NCBI GenBank assembly: GCA_001898645.1
Contig: MKUQ01000016.1
Coordinates: 248,001 to 312,000 of the forward strand
From: Burkholderiales bacterium 70-64
GTDB lineage: Bacteria > Pseudomonadota > Gammaproteobacteria > Burkholderiales > Burkholderiaceae_E
Length of the DNA: 64,000 bases
Direction of reading: 5' to 3'
Shown here: positions 1 to 9,435 of the stretch, piece by piece
How the letters are laid out: every line of letters begins with the position of its first letter
How positions within the stretch are numbered: the first letter of the stretch is position 1
Position numbers and translations under genes: made by a program
The notes under the pieces: generated by a model
What the model saw: only the letters and a program-made list of their open reading frames with translations
Databases searched by the model: none
Told to the model about the DNA's origin: nothing

Positions 1-1
1 C

Positions 2-427
2 GAGGCGGTCTCGGACGCGTTCGAGCTCGTCGGCATCCTCGACGGCAGACACCTCACCCTCTACCTCGACCGCGCCGAGGACAACAGCCCGGTCACCAAC
101 GCCCGACTCGAGGTGGAGCTCGGCGGCACCAGGCTCGCTCTTTCCGACGAGGGCGACGGGGTGTTCGAGGCCGAGCTGGGCACCGCGCCCGCGCATGGCG
201 TCACTGCGGTGACGGCCATGGTGACCGTCGGCCGCGAGTCCGAGCTGCTGGCCGGCGAGCTCGACATCCACGAGGAAGAACACCCGGTCGAGGCATCCGC
301 CTCGTGGGTGTCGGGTCCGTACGCCACTGCGGCCGGCATCGGGATCGGCTCGATCGCGCTGCTGGTCCCGATGGCATGGGCGGCGCGTCGCCTCACGACG
401 CGCAATCGCACGGGAGACGCGAAATGA
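2..427 (+). CDS. RND-efflux-associated periplasmic/membrane protein, C-terminal part
   Basis: The reading frame is open from the first bases of the window, so the true start lies upstream and only the last 141 residues are visible. The visible part looks like a soluble, beta-rich extracytoplasmic domain followed by one hydrophobic segment (about residues 115-133 of the visible part, containing IGIGSIALLVPMAW) and a short Arg-rich cytoplasmic end. This is the topology of a periplasmic domain anchored by a C-terminal helix. Its TGA stop overlaps the ATG of the efflux adaptor (ATGA), so it belongs to that operon and probably assists the efflux system. I do not recognise a named family; the role is inferred from context. 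Confidence 0.6.
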   Translation, partial: EAVSDAFELVGILDGRHLTLYLDRAEDNSPVTNARLEVELGGTRLALSDEGDGVFEAELGTAPAHGVTAVTAMVTVGRESELLAGELDIHEEEHPVEASASWVSGPYATAAGIGIGSIALLVPMAWAARRLTTRNRTGDAK

Positions 428-1542
428 AGCGCCTCGCACCGACGCTGCTCGGTTTCGCCCTGTTCGGCGCTTGCCTGCTGTTGCCGGCGCCGGTCTACGC
501 CGGCCCCGGGCATGACCACGACGAGCCCGTGGCCGCGGCATCGGGCAACGCCCCCAAACGGCTGCCCGACGGCAGCGTGTTCCTGCCCAAGCCGGCACAG
601 CGCCAGTTGAACGTCCGGACGATGCGCGTCCAGCGGCATGCCATCCCGCGGACCCTGGAGCTGGCCGGGCGGGTGGTCATGGATCCCAACGCCGGTGGGC
701 GCATCCAGTCGTCCATCGCGGGTCGGCTCGAGGCCGCCCCCAAGGGGTTACCCGGCATCGGCCAGGTCGTTCGCAAGGGCGAGGTGCTCGCCTACGTGAT
801 GCCCACCGTGGGATCCATCGAGCGCTCCAACCAGGTCGCGCAACTGGCCGAGCTGCGCAGTGCCAGGTCGGTGGCCGAGAGACGCCTCGCGCGACTGCGC
901 CAGCTCGAGGACACGGTCGCACGGCGCGACCTCGAGGCGGCCGAGGCGGACGTGGCCAGCCTGACCGAACGCATCGCGGCACTGGGCGCGGGCCTCGGCA
1001 ACCGCGAGGCGCTGGTTGCGCCCGTCAGCGGCGTCATCGCAACGGCCAACGCGGTTGCCGGACAGCTCGTCGACGCCCGCGAGCTGGTCTTCGAGGTCGT
1101 CGACCCGACGCGCCTGCGCATCGAAGCGGTGGCCTACGACCCTGCAATGGCCTCCGACGTCGGCGGCGCGAGCATCGCCATCGGCGACCAGAAGGTGCCG
1201 CTCACCTTCCTCGGCGCGGCACGCAGCCTTCGAGAACAGGCGCTGCCCATGAGCTTCGCTGCCGACGGCAAGGCACTCGGCCAGCTCGCCGTCGGGCAAC
1301 CGGTGCGGGTCTTCGTGCAGTCGAAGACCCGCGTCGACGGCATCCCCGTTCCGGCCAGCTCGCTGGTGAGGAACCCGTCGAACCAGACCATCGTCTGGGT
1401 CAAGACGCGCCCGGAGCGATTCGAGCCGCGCGTGGTCACCACCGAGCCGCTGGACGGCACGCGGGTCGCCGTGGGATCGGGGCTGCAGCCGGGCGATCGG
1501 GTGGCGACGCGCGGCGCCACGCTCGTCAACCAGGTCCGCTGA
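424..1542 (+). CDS. RND efflux periplasmic adaptor (membrane fusion protein), metal-type
   Basis: A 372-residue adaptor that would link the inner-membrane RND pump to an outer-membrane channel. The start at 424 is chosen because MKRLAPTLLGFALFGACLLL begins a clear signal peptide and overlaps the upstream stop as ATGA; an earlier in-frame ATG at 304 would bury the signal. The mature N-terminus carries a His/Asp cluster (GHDHDEP), often seen in metal-linked adaptors. A barrel-sandwich/lipoyl half (about residues 85-115 and 195-215) flanks a short helical hairpin (about 130-190), followed by beta-barrel and membrane-proximal domains, as in the CusB/CzcB class. The pump gene follows after 10 bases. 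Family assignment is strong; the substrate, probably a metal cation, is inferred. Confidence 0.85.
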   Translation: MKRLAPTLLGFALFGACLLLPAPVYAGPGHDHDEPVAAASGNAPKRLPDGSVFLPKPAQRQLNVRTMRVQRHAIPRTLELAGRVVMDPNAGGRIQSSIAGRLEAAPKGLPGIGQVVRKGEVLAYVMPTVGSIERSNQVAQLAELRSARSVAERRLARLRQLEDTVARRDLEAAEADVASLTERIAALGAGLGNREALVAPVSGVIATANAVAGQLVDARELVFEVVDPTRLRIEAVAYDPAMASDVGGASIAIGDQKVPLTFLGAARSLREQALPMSFAADGKALGQLAVGQPVRVFVQSKTRVDGIPVPASSLVRNPSNQTIVWVKTRPERFEPRVVTTEPLDGTRVAVGSGLQPGDRVATRGATLVNQVR

Positions 1543-1552
1543 GGAGCCGGCG

Positions 1553-4500
1553 ATGTTCCGATGGCTTCTCGAATCGAGTCTCGCCAACCGGCTTCTCGTG
1601 CTGATGCTGGGCGCGATCCTGATGGCGTACGGCGCGTTCACGCTCACGCGCACGCCGGTCGACGTGTTCCCGGATCTCAACCGGCCCACCGTGACGGTGA
1701 TGACCGAGGCCGGCGGCATGGCCACCGAGGAGGTCGAACAGCTCATCACCTTCCCGCTCGAGACGGCGCTCAACGGCCTGCCCGGCGTCGAGGGCATCCG
1801 CTCGGTGTCGAGCGCGGGCCTGTCGTTCGTCTACCTGACCTTCGACTGGGCGACCGACATCTACCGCGCCCGACAGGTCGTCGCCGAGCGCCTGGCGACG
1901 ATGGAGGGAACACTGCCCGAAGCGGTGCAGCCGCGGATGGGACCGGTGAGCTCCGTCATGGGCGAGATCCTGCAGGTGGCGCTGCCCATCGACACGAGCA
2001 GGATCGATCCGATGGCCGTGCGCGAGTACGCCGACTGGGTCCTGCGGCCACGGCTGCTGTCGATACCCGGCATCGCGCAGGTGGTTCCCATCGGCGGCCA
2101 GGTCCGCCAGTACCAGGTCCAGCCCGACACGGCGCGGATGGCCGAGCTGGACATCACGATGCAGCAGCTCGAGTCCGCCCTGCGGGGATTTTCGTCGAAC
2201 ACCTCCGGCGGGTTTCTCGAGCTGAACGGCCGCGAGTACCTCATCCGCAACCTCGGCCGCACCTCCCGCCTCGAAGACCTGCGCAACCTCGCGCTGGCCG
2301 CAAGGAACGGCCAGGCCGTGCGGCTGCGCCAGATTGCCGAGGTCGACTTCTCGCCGGCGGTGCGCCGCGGTGACGCCGGCTTCGAAGGACGGCCCGCCGT
2401 CATCCTGGGCATCCAGAAGCAACCGACCGCGGACACCATCTCGCTGACGCGCGCCATCGAAGCGGCGCTCATGGACCTGAAGAAGACCCTGCCCGCGGGC
2501 ATGGAGGCGCCGCGGGTGACGTTTCGCCAGGCGAGCTTCATCGAGTCATCCATCGACACGCTCGAGGGCAAGCTCGTCGGCGCAACGGTGTTCGTTGCCC
2601 TCGTGCTGTTCGTGTTCCTCGGCACCCTGCGCCCGACGGTCATCGCCCTGGTGGCGATTCCGGTGTCCATCCTCATCACCGCGCTGGTGTTCCGCTGCTT
2701 CGGGATGTCCATCAACACGATGACGCTCGGAGGCCTGGCCATCGCCATCGGCGGCCTGGTCGACGACGCCGTGGTCAACGTCGAGAACGTGATGCGCCGG
2801 ATGCGCCTCGCACGGGAGGCGCATCCGAACGGCGGATTCGACGTGCTGGAGGTCGTGAAGACGGCCTCGATGGAGGTTCGCTCCGCCATCCTCTACGCGA
2901 CCGTCATCATCGTGCTGGTGTTCCTGCCGCTCTTCGCGTTGCCCGGCATCGAAGGCCGGCTCTTCGTGCCGCTGGGCATCGCGTTCATCGTCTCCACGCT
3001 CGCCTCGCTGCTGGTATCGATGACGATCACACCGGCGCTCGCATCGCTGCTGTTGCCGGGGATGAAGTCGCTCGCGCACGGCGACACGCGCTTTCTCGCG
3101 CGGCTCAAGCGCATCTACCGCTCGCTGCTGGAGCGCGTACTCGCGCGGCCCAAGGCGGCGCTCGCGGCAGGAGTCGTCGCCGTGGTGCTCGCCGCAGCGG
3201 CCGTGCCGCTCTTTCCGACCACGTTCCTGCCGCCTTTCAACGAAGGCACCCTTCTCATCGGGCTGCGCTTGAATCCGGGGGTGACGCTCACCGAGTCGGC
3301 CGACATCGCCCGGCAGGCCGAAGTAGCCGTGCGAAGAGTGCCCGAAGTGACCTACGTCGGGCGGCGAAGCGGGCGCGCCGAGCTGGACGAGCACGCCGAG
3401 GGCGTGCACGTGAGCGAGCTCGACGTGGGCCTGCTTTCCGCCGACAAGCTCACCCGAACGATGGATGAGATCCGGATGGACATCCGCTCCCGGCTCGTGA
3501 ACCTGCCTGCCGCCATCGCCATCGGCCAGCCCATCTCCCATCGCATCGACCACATGCTGTCGGGCGTCCGCTCCCAGATTGCCGTCAAGATCTTCGGCGA
3601 CGACCTCGACACCCTTCGAGGTGAAGCGGAAGCCTTGCGCGCACGGCTCGCGGCGACTCGGGGGCTCGTGGACCTCGAGGTCGAGAAACAGGTGCTGGCG
3701 CCTCAGGTCAAGGTGCGCATCGACTACGAGGCAGCCGCCCAGCTCGGCGTACCGGCGACCCGGATTCTCGCCGCGCTGCAGAGCCTGGTCGAGGGCGAGC
3801 ACGTCGCGCAGATCGTCGAGGGCAACCGGCGCTTCGCGCTATTGGTTCGCCTGCCCGAGAACGCCCGCTCACCCGAGGGCCTGGGTCGGCTGCTCATCGA
3901 GACGCCCACCGGGCGGGTCCCGCTGTCGCGCGTGGCCGGCATCGAGGACAGTGACGGGCCGAACCAGGTGAGCCGCGACGACGGCAAGCGACGCATCGTC
4001 CTCTCGGCCAACGTGCAAGGCCGCGCGTTGTCCGACGTCGTGGCCGACATCCGCCAGGTCGTCGGGCAGGTGAAGCTGCCCGAGGGCTACTTCATCACGC
4101 TGGGCGGACAGTTCCAGGCGCAGGAGGACGCCTCGCGCCTGGTGGGGCTGCTGTCCATCGCGTCGCTGTTGCTGATGTTCGTCGTGCTCTACGGCCGGTA
4201 CAAGTCCACCACGCTGTCGCTGATGGTGATGGCCAACATCCCCCTCGCGCTCGTGGGCGCCGTCTTCGGGCTGTGGCTGTCGGGCCAACCTCTCTCGGTG
4301 GCCGCCCTCGTCGGCTTCATCACGCTGGCGGGCATCTCGGTTCGCAACGGCATTCTCAAGGTCAGCCACTACCTGAACCTGATGCGCCTGGAAGGCGAGC
4401 GCTTCGACCGGAAGATGATCGTGCGCGGCTCGCTCGAGCGCCTCAGCCCGGTCTTGATGACTGCGCTGGTCACGGCGTTCGCGTTGGCGCCGCTGCTTTT

Positions 4501-4672
4501 CGAAGCGGAGCGCCCGGGCACCGAAGTCCTCCACCCGGTGGCCGTCGTCATCTTCTCGGGGTTGGTCAGCTCCACCCTGCTCGACACCTTTCTCACGCCT
4601 GCCATGTTCTGGCTGTTCGGACGTGCGCCCTCCGGGCGCCTGCTCGGCGACCGAAGCACCGAGGCCTATTGA
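1553..4672 (+). CDS. RND efflux permease, CzcA/CusA-like (HME) family
   Basis: A 1039-residue inner-membrane proton-driven pump, the normal length for the heavy-metal efflux subfamily. An N-terminal helix (SLANRLLVLMLG) is followed by a large periplasmic loop, a helix bundle (about 335-530), a second periplasmic loop and a final helix bundle (about 855-1030). The fourth-helix region has the acidic signature GGLVDDAVVNVENV, the proton-relay position in CzcA-type pumps. The start follows a GGAG ribosome site. It is the last gene of the operon with the adaptor at 424-1542; no outer-membrane channel gene is visible. Metal export is inferred from the subfamily and from the His-rich motif of the adaptor; the particular metal cannot be read from the sequence. 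Confidence 0.88.
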   Translation: MFRWLLESSLANRLLVLMLGAILMAYGAFTLTRTPVDVFPDLNRPTVTVMTEAGGMATEEVEQLITFPLETALNGLPGVEGIRSVSSAGLSFVYLTFDWATDIYRARQVVAERLATMEGTLPEAVQPRMGPVSSVMGEILQVALPIDTSRIDPMAVREYADWVLRPRLLSIPGIAQVVPIGGQVRQYQVQPDTARMAELDITMQQLESALRGFSSNTSGGFLELNGREYLIRNLGRTSRLEDLRNLALAARNGQAVRLRQIAEVDFSPAVRRGDAGFEGRPAVILGIQKQPTADTISLTRAIEAALMDLKKTLPAGMEAPRVTFRQASFIESSIDTLEGKLVGATVFVALVLFVFLGTLRPTVIALVAIPVSILITALVFRCFGMSINTMTLGGLAIAIGGLVDDAVVNVENVMRRMRLAREAHPNGGFDVLEVVKTASMEVRSAILYATVIIVLVFLPLFALPGIEGRLFVPLGIAFIVSTLASLLVSMTITPALASLLLPGMKSLAHGDTRFLARLKRIYRSLLERVLARPKAALAAGVVAVVLAAAAVPLFPTTFLPPFNEGTLLIGLRLNPGVTLTESADIARQAEVAVRRVPEVTYVGRRSGRAELDEHAEGVHVSELDVGLLSADKLTRTMDEIRMDIRSRLVNLPAAIAIGQPISHRIDHMLSGVRSQIAVKIFGDDLDTLRGEAEALRARLAATRGLVDLEVEKQVLAPQVKVRIDYEAAAQLGVPATRILAALQSLVEGEHVAQIVEGNRRFALLVRLPENARSPEGLGRLLIETPTGRVPLSRVAGIEDSDGPNQVSRDDGKRRIVLSANVQGRALSDVVADIRQVVGQVKLPEGYFITLGGQFQAQEDASRLVGLLSIASLLLMFVVLYGRYKSTTLSLMVMANIPLALVGAVFGLWLSGQPLSVAALVGFITLAGISVRNGILKVSHYLNLMRLEGERFDRKMIVRGSLERLSPVLMTALVTAFALAPLLFEAERPGTEVLHPVAVVIFSGLVSSTLLDTFLTPAMFWLFGRAPSGRLLGDRSTEAY

Positions 4673-4741
4673 TCGGCCGCCCTGCAGCCCGCCTCCTTGA
4701 CTCCACATCCGCGGCTGCTCGCGCAGGACTGAATGGCGGCC

Positions 4742-5794
4742 TCAATGCCGGTGCATGTGATGCGCATCCGGCACATGCGGATGGCTATGCCGCATCGGTT
4801 CGTGCCGGTGCCGGTGGCTGTGGGAACCCACCGGCATCGGATCGTGGAGATGGTCGTGATGACCGTCGTCGTGCGTGTGGACGTGCTCGTGCTCCTGTGC
4901 CTCATGCTCATGCTCGTGCCCGTGCGACTCCGCCAAATGCAGCACGACACCGGACAGCATCAAGGCGCCGCCGGCGGCCATGCCCCAGCTCAACGAACGG
5001 TCGCCCAACATGATGGCCAGCAGCGCGCCAATGAACGGCGCGAAGGCGAACACCGAGCCGGTACGGGCCGCGCCGAAGGCGCGCTGGGCAAGCAGGTACA
5101 GGCGCAGGCTCAGCCCATAGCCGCTCGCACCGATCGCCAATAGGCCCAGAACCGCACTCCAGGGGGGTGCCGGCTCACGGACCGCGAAAGCCAGCAAACC
5201 GGTTGCCAGAACACCGAGCACCGATTTGCCAAGCACCACCTGACCCGGATCGCGCTCCGCCAGCGCCCGCGACAGCGTATTGTCCACACCCCAAGCAGCG
5301 GTAGCTCCCAGTACGGCGAGCAATCCCAGCAACTGAAACGAACCGCTCAACCCCCGGTCGAGCACCAGTACCATGCCGCCGGCCGCCAGCAACAGCATGG
5401 CTGACCACACCCGGCGGTCCATTGCCTCCTGGTACATCGCCCGGGCGAGCAACGCGGTGAACAGCGCCTCCAAGGCCAGCATCAGGGACGCACTGGCGCC
5501 ACTCGTGTGCTGCAGTCCCCAGGCCAACGCGACCGGACCGATCCCCGCGCCGAACAACGCCATCAGTGCGAGCCGTTTCCAATCCTCGCGGCGTACAGCC
5601 GCCTCCCGGTCCATCGGCCGGCGCAGAAGGGCGCCGATGATCGCAGCGCCGGCATATAGCAGCGCCGCAGTCGTGAAGGGGCCCACGCCGGCTCCCGCCT
5701 CCTGCACCAGCGGCGTGCTGATGCCGAACAAGGCTGCGGCCAGCAATGCCAGCAGGCCGCCACGGATGGCAGGAAGATGCCGGGCCGCGCTCAT
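4742..5794 (-). CDS. EamA/DMT-family exporter with histidine-rich C-terminal tail
   Basis: A 350-residue drug/metabolite transporter. Two EamA repeats of about five helices each span residues 10-285. The last 60 or so residues form a soluble tail extremely rich in His with acidic residues (runs such as HGHEHEHEAQEHEHVH, HDDGHHDHLHD and SHSHRHRHE), ending HHMHRH. EamA proteins usually export metabolites, but a tail of this kind is typical of nickel, cobalt or zinc proteins, so metal binding or metal-gated export is a reasonable inference. It lies convergent to the CzcA-like pump gene, ending 69 bases from its stop, which fits a metal-resistance neighbourhood. The ATG at 5792-5794 gives a sensible first helix. 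Confidence 0.82.
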   Translation of the reverse strand: MSAARHLPAIRGGLLALLAAALFGISTPLVQEAGAGVGPFTTAALLYAGAAIIGALLRRPMDREAAVRREDWKRLALMALFGAGIGPVALAWGLQHTSGASASLMLALEALFTALLARAMYQEAMDRRVWSAMLLLAAGGMVLVLDRGLSGSFQLLGLLAVLGATAAWGVDNTLSRALAERDPGQVVLGKSVLGVLATGLLAFAVREPAPPWSAVLGLLAIGASGYGLSLRLYLLAQRAFGAARTGSVFAFAPFIGALLAIMLGDRSLSWGMAAGGALMLSGVVLHLAESHGHEHEHEAQEHEHVHTHDDGHHDHLHDPMPVGSHSHRHRHEPMRHSHPHVPDAHHMHRH

Positions 5795-5882
5795 CGAGGT
5801 GTTCGTGGATCGAAGCCTTCTTGGCCGCTACAATAGCTCGCTCCACGCTCGGACGAGGCGAGCGCCTTCACGATCGCCAGCA

Positions 5883-6857
5883 TCACTGTGCGTTCTGGAT
5901 CCCCCGCTCGCGGATCACGTCGCTCCACTTCCGGAAATCGTTGCCGACGAGTTGCGCGAAATCGGCCGCGCTGCCGTCCATCGGATCCACACCGGATGCC
6001 GCGAACTGCTTCGCCATGTCAGGGCTGCGGATCGCCGCGCGGATCGATGCATTGAGCTTCTCGACCACGTCGCTAGGGACTCCGGCAGGTGCGAATATCC
6101 CGAACCACGCACTGACGTCGAACGCGGGAAGCCCCAGTTCGGCGAATGTCGGAACGTCCGGCATCTGCGTCGAGCGTTTCGCCGAAGTGACGGCCAGCGC
6201 CCGGAGGGTATGCGCCTGCACCTGCTTGGTCGCGGTGAGCACCAGATCGAACATGAGGTCGACGTGTCCACCGAGCAGGTCGTTCAACGCCGGGGCGCTG
6301 CCCTTGTACGGGATGTGATTGAGCCTGATTCCCGTCATCGACTGGAGCAGCTCGCCCGCAAGGTGATTCGAAGTGCCGACGCCGGCCGACGCGTAGCTCA
6401 GCGTACCGGGCGCCGTGCGGCCCAGCGCAATCAGGTCGCCGTAAGACTTCACCGGCAGCGAACTCCTCGTCACCAGGGCGAACGGAATCGTCGCGACGGG
6501 CGCTATCGGCGTAAAGTTCCTGACCGGGTCGTAGCCGATCCTCGGGTTCAGCGCGGGGTTCATGGCATGCGAGGTCACCGTCCCGATCATCAGCGTATAG
6601 CCGTCTCCATGCGCTGCCGCTACTTCCCGCGTGCCCAGCGCCGTACCTGCGCCCGGACGGTTCTCGACGACGACGGCTTGGCCGAGGTCCTGGAACATCG
6701 CGGCCGCGAGGCTGCGTGCGAGCATGTCGGCGGAACCGCCGGGCGGGTAAGGGACGACCATCCGGATCGGTTTCACCGGAAAAGCCTGCGCCGCAGCGCT
6801 GACCGCGAACAGCAGCGGCAGCATGGCTGCCGCGATCTTACAGAAGTTGCTTCGCAT
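5883..6857 (-). CDS. Bug-family (TctC-like) periplasmic solute receptor
   Basis: A 324-residue tripartite-tricarboxylate-transporter-type receptor that would bind a carboxylated solute in the periplasm. It begins with a signal peptide (MRSNFCKIAAAMLPLLFAVSAAAQA), then the family start motif FPVKPIRMVVPYPPGG, and later the typical IPYKGSAPALNDLLGGHVD stretch. The start at 6857 is chosen because AGGGG lies about 10 bases upstream and the signal peptide begins there; in-frame codons further upstream encode a charged non-signal segment. It is the last gene of the catabolic operon, 93 bases after the UbiD-like gene. No TctA/TctB membrane subunits are in the window, so it is an orphan receptor that either uses components elsewhere or acts as a sensor. 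Confidence 0.88.
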   Translation of the reverse strand: MRSNFCKIAAAMLPLLFAVSAAAQAFPVKPIRMVVPYPPGGSADMLARSLAAAMFQDLGQAVVVENRPGAGTALGTREVAAAHGDGYTLMIGTVTSHAMNPALNPRIGYDPVRNFTPIAPVATIPFALVTRSSLPVKSYGDLIALGRTAPGTLSYASAGVGTSNHLAGELLQSMTGIRLNHIPYKGSAPALNDLLGGHVDLMFDLVLTATKQVQAHTLRALAVTSAKRSTQMPDVPTFAELGLPAFDVSAWFGIFAPAGVPSDVVEKLNASIRAAIRSPDMAKQFAASGVDPMDGSAADFAQLVGNDFRKWSDVIRERGIQNAQ

Positions 6858-6950
6858 CTTCGGATCCCCTCTTGGTTTATCGTTGCCGGATCGCTGCACC
6901 TGCCGCTCCCCGCGCTCGCCGCGGCCCCTCGGAACGGACGACAACCTTCG

Positions 6951-8363
6951 TTACGCACCCCGGTTCCCAGGGGGCAGGTAGTCACGAAGATTCACGGAAT
7001 CCCACAGATGCTTCGCGGGGCGAACGCGTTCCGGGAACTGCCTGTTCAGCGGACGAGTCGTATCGATGATGACCTTGGTAGTCATCGGACCTCTCTCGCT
7101 TCGCGTTTCGCCATACGCAGAGGGATCCAGATGTGCGCCGAAGCTATTGGTGATGATCGAGCAATCCTTGTCCGCCTGTACTCTCGTGGCGATGGCCCAG
7201 AGCACCTCCCCCTCGTCATGAATGTCGATGTCATCGTCGACGATGACCACGTGCTTCACGTCGTAGTTCGATCCCAGGACCGCGAGGCCCGCGAGTTTCC
7301 CCTCTCCCTGGGCACGCTTGCGTATCGACACATAGCAATGCCAGAAATTGGCCCCTGAGGGAGGCAGATGCACACCGACCAAGGTCGGGACGATCTCCCG
7401 AAGCCGCCGGAAGAGTTGCGCTTCGCGTCCCAGGACTCCCACTTGGGTGTGCTCCCGAAAAGACGGGAAGAGATCGTGCCAGATCGGATCTTTGCGATGT
7501 GTGATCGCACTGACGTCGATGACCGGCACCTTCATGGGTGCGCCGTAGTAGCCTGCGTACTCCGCGAAAGGGCCGTCCATTTCGAACGAGTCCTGGTGGA
7601 TTCGCCCTTCGATCACGACCTCGGCGTAGGCCGGAACCATCAGATCCACCGTCTTGCAGGGAACCAGCTCCACCGCCTCTCCCAGCAGCCCGCCCGTGAC
7701 GGCCAGTTCATCGTGCTCCAGCGGACCACGCGAGGCCGCACCGATGTGATATGCGGGATGATGCCCAACGAAAACCGCCACCTCCATCGAACGGCCAGCG
7801 CTGTGGTGACGGTTTCGGATCGTTGCGGCATGCTGCACGGGATTCATCATGCAGCCCATGCGTGCCGGCCCCTTCAACTCATGCCGATAAGTTCCGACAT
7901 TGGTGACTCCACTCACCGGGTCCTTGCATATCATGCATCCGATCGTGATGTATCTACCTGAGTCTCCTGCACAATGCTGCTGGACCGGAAGATTCTCCAG
8001 ATTGATATCCTCGCCCGTCATGACGATCTCATGCACCGGCGCCGTGCCTCCGGAAAACAAGACCGGTGCAATCTGATTCGCCTCGCGACGCATATACTCT
8101 TCCAGAACCCGCTCTTTCTCCGTCGGATCCACTTCGAGCGCGTGAGCCAGAAGGCTATAACTCGAAAATAGGCCGGTCGCGACCGGCCAGCCATGCCCGG
8201 CAACGTTCTTGAACAAGACTGCGGGATATCTGCCCTCTTTCGCGAGCTTCTCTTGAATCAGTGTCATGTACAGATCCCGCGGGATCTGTCGCTCGATCTC
8301 CACCAGGTCGTCGGATCCACTGGTACGCAGCTTCTCGATGAAATAACGTAGATCCTTTACCAT
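6951..8363 (-). CDS. UbiD-family decarboxylase
   Basis: A 470-residue member of the UbiD family of prenylated-FMN-dependent (de)carboxylases. The cofactor-binding block TNVGTYRHELKG and the NRHHSAGRSMEVAVFVG block are present. The catalytic acidic motif reads DGPFAEYAGYYG, with Asp where UbiD and Fdc1 have Glu in the EGPFG(E/D) motif, a possible substrate-class difference. C-terminal UbiD features include VIVDDDIDIHD and ATRVQADKD. The start at 8363 (MVKDLRYF) has AGGAG 11 bases upstream; a TTG at 8387 would add eight residues. The cofactor would come from a UbiX-type prenyltransferase, and one is encoded at 45239-45817. It sits between the diiron-type protein and the Bug receptor in the island. 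Substrate unknown. Confidence 0.88.
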   Translation of the reverse strand: MVKDLRYFIEKLRTSGSDDLVEIERQIPRDLYMTLIQEKLAKEGRYPAVLFKNVAGHGWPVATGLFSSYSLLAHALEVDPTEKERVLEEYMRREANQIAPVLFSGGTAPVHEIVMTGEDINLENLPVQQHCAGDSGRYITIGCMICKDPVSGVTNVGTYRHELKGPARMGCMMNPVQHAATIRNRHHSAGRSMEVAVFVGHHPAYHIGAASRGPLEHDELAVTGGLLGEAVELVPCKTVDLMVPAYAEVVIEGRIHQDSFEMDGPFAEYAGYYGAPMKVPVIDVSAITHRKDPIWHDLFPSFREHTQVGVLGREAQLFRRLREIVPTLVGVHLPPSGANFWHCYVSIRKRAQGEGKLAGLAVLGSNYDVKHVVIVDDDIDIHDEGEVLWAIATRVQADKDCSIITNSFGAHLDPSAYGETRSERGPMTTKVIIDTTRPLNRQFPERVRPAKHLWDSVNLRDYLPPGNRGA

Positions 8364-8438
8364 GGGTACGCTCACTCCTGCAGACAACGAATTCCCTACA
8401 CGAAGACGAGGCTCGTCTCCCGGGAGGTTTCTCTTCGT

Positions 8439-9368
8439 TCAGATCTTTCCGGTTCTTGGGTGATAAAAGGTCGGCAGGTCGATATCCCACTCGCGCTTCA
8501 TGCGGTCGCGGATTTCACGAAGCGACGAAACGAAAACGGGCTTCTCGAGCTCTTCGATGCTGGCGCCGAGCCCTGCCTGCCAAAGGATTCGATCACTTTC
8601 GATCTGGGCGCTGGAAGCCTCGCTTTCCGGGGCGAGCCATGCGATCTGATACCCGTTCAACTCGACCTTCTCGATCATCGTCACGACCGCATCGCGAACA
8701 CGTTTGCGCGCATCCGCGCCAAGTCCAGGCAGGCGGCTCGCCATGAAATACCAGCCGAAGGCGCAATGCCTCGCCTCGTCACGAAGGATCAGCTGATATG
8801 TCTTCCTGATGGCAGGTTGTGTCGTTATCTCGGCGATGTGCTTGAACAGGTTGAATATCACCTGCTCGGCAGAGCATACGAGCGCGGCGACGGTGCACTC
8901 GACAGACGTATCCGCATCCAATGCAAGGCGTCGAACACCGTGAGTCGACACGGAGTTCTCGTAGTCATCAGCCGGAGCATCGATATAGCCGCCGAATTTC
9001 TCGGCGAGACGGTAGCTGATCTCCGCATGGCGCGATTCCTCCTGCGAGCGAATGCTGAAGTACAACTGTGCGTCCGGATCGACCCGATCGTGGCAGAAGC
9101 GTATCTGCAGGGCCGGGCTCTCCGAGATCGCTCCGTATTCGCCCCATGCCCGGCGACTCCAGCGCGTACGCAGAGCCGTGCGCTGCTCCGGGGAGTACGC
9201 ACTCGTGTCGATGCCATCCCAGTCGATCACCGTCGATGGATTCCATTGAGTGGTGAGCGACGCATGGAACAGCTTCCTGATCTTCGAATTGAACTCGCCG
9301 ACATCGAGCGGAAACCGGCTTTCCGGCTGATCGAGAATGCTTCTGTAAGAGTTCGTCTCTGCGGTCAT
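8439..9368 (-). CDS. Ferritin-like diiron protein, probable oxygenase subunit with intact ligands
   Basis: A 309-residue, mostly helical protein of the ferritin-like/diiron superfamily. Both metal-binding pairs are visible: EESRH (about residue 118) and DEARH (about 206). Further Glu residues sit in the first helix (WGEYGAISE) and third helix (SAEQVIFNLF). This is the E...ExxH...E...ExxH pattern of diiron oxygenases such as AurF-type N-oxygenases and related hydroxylases; the precise reaction cannot be read from sequence. The start at 9368 (MTAETNS) has GGAG six bases upstream; an ATG at 9389 is the alternative. The next upstream gene (9436-10344) is a clear paralogue that has lost two ligands, so the two may form a heteromer. 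Confidence 0.75.
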   Translation of the reverse strand: MTAETNSYRSILDQPESRFPLDVGEFNSKIRKLFHASLTTQWNPSTVIDWDGIDTSAYSPEQRTALRTRWSRRAWGEYGAISESPALQIRFCHDRVDPDAQLYFSIRSQEESRHAEISYRLAEKFGGYIDAPADDYENSVSTHGVRRLALDADTSVECTVAALVCSAEQVIFNLFKHIAEITTQPAIRKTYQLILRDEARHCAFGWYFMASRLPGLGADARKRVRDAVVTMIEKVELNGYQIAWLAPESEASSAQIESDRILWQAGLGASIEELEKPVFVSSLREIRDRMKREWDIDLPTFYHPRTGKI

Positions 9369-9435
9369 GTGCGTCTCCGGCTGATCCATTCGATTCGCCC
9401 CACCGGGCTCCGGGATGCTTTCCATTCCGGGCGTG

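Noticed and set aside
8364-8387. TTG at 8387 as the UbiD-type start
   Set aside because: The ATG at 8363 has an AGGAG site upstream and gives the family's normal N-terminus; the extra eight residues are not typical.
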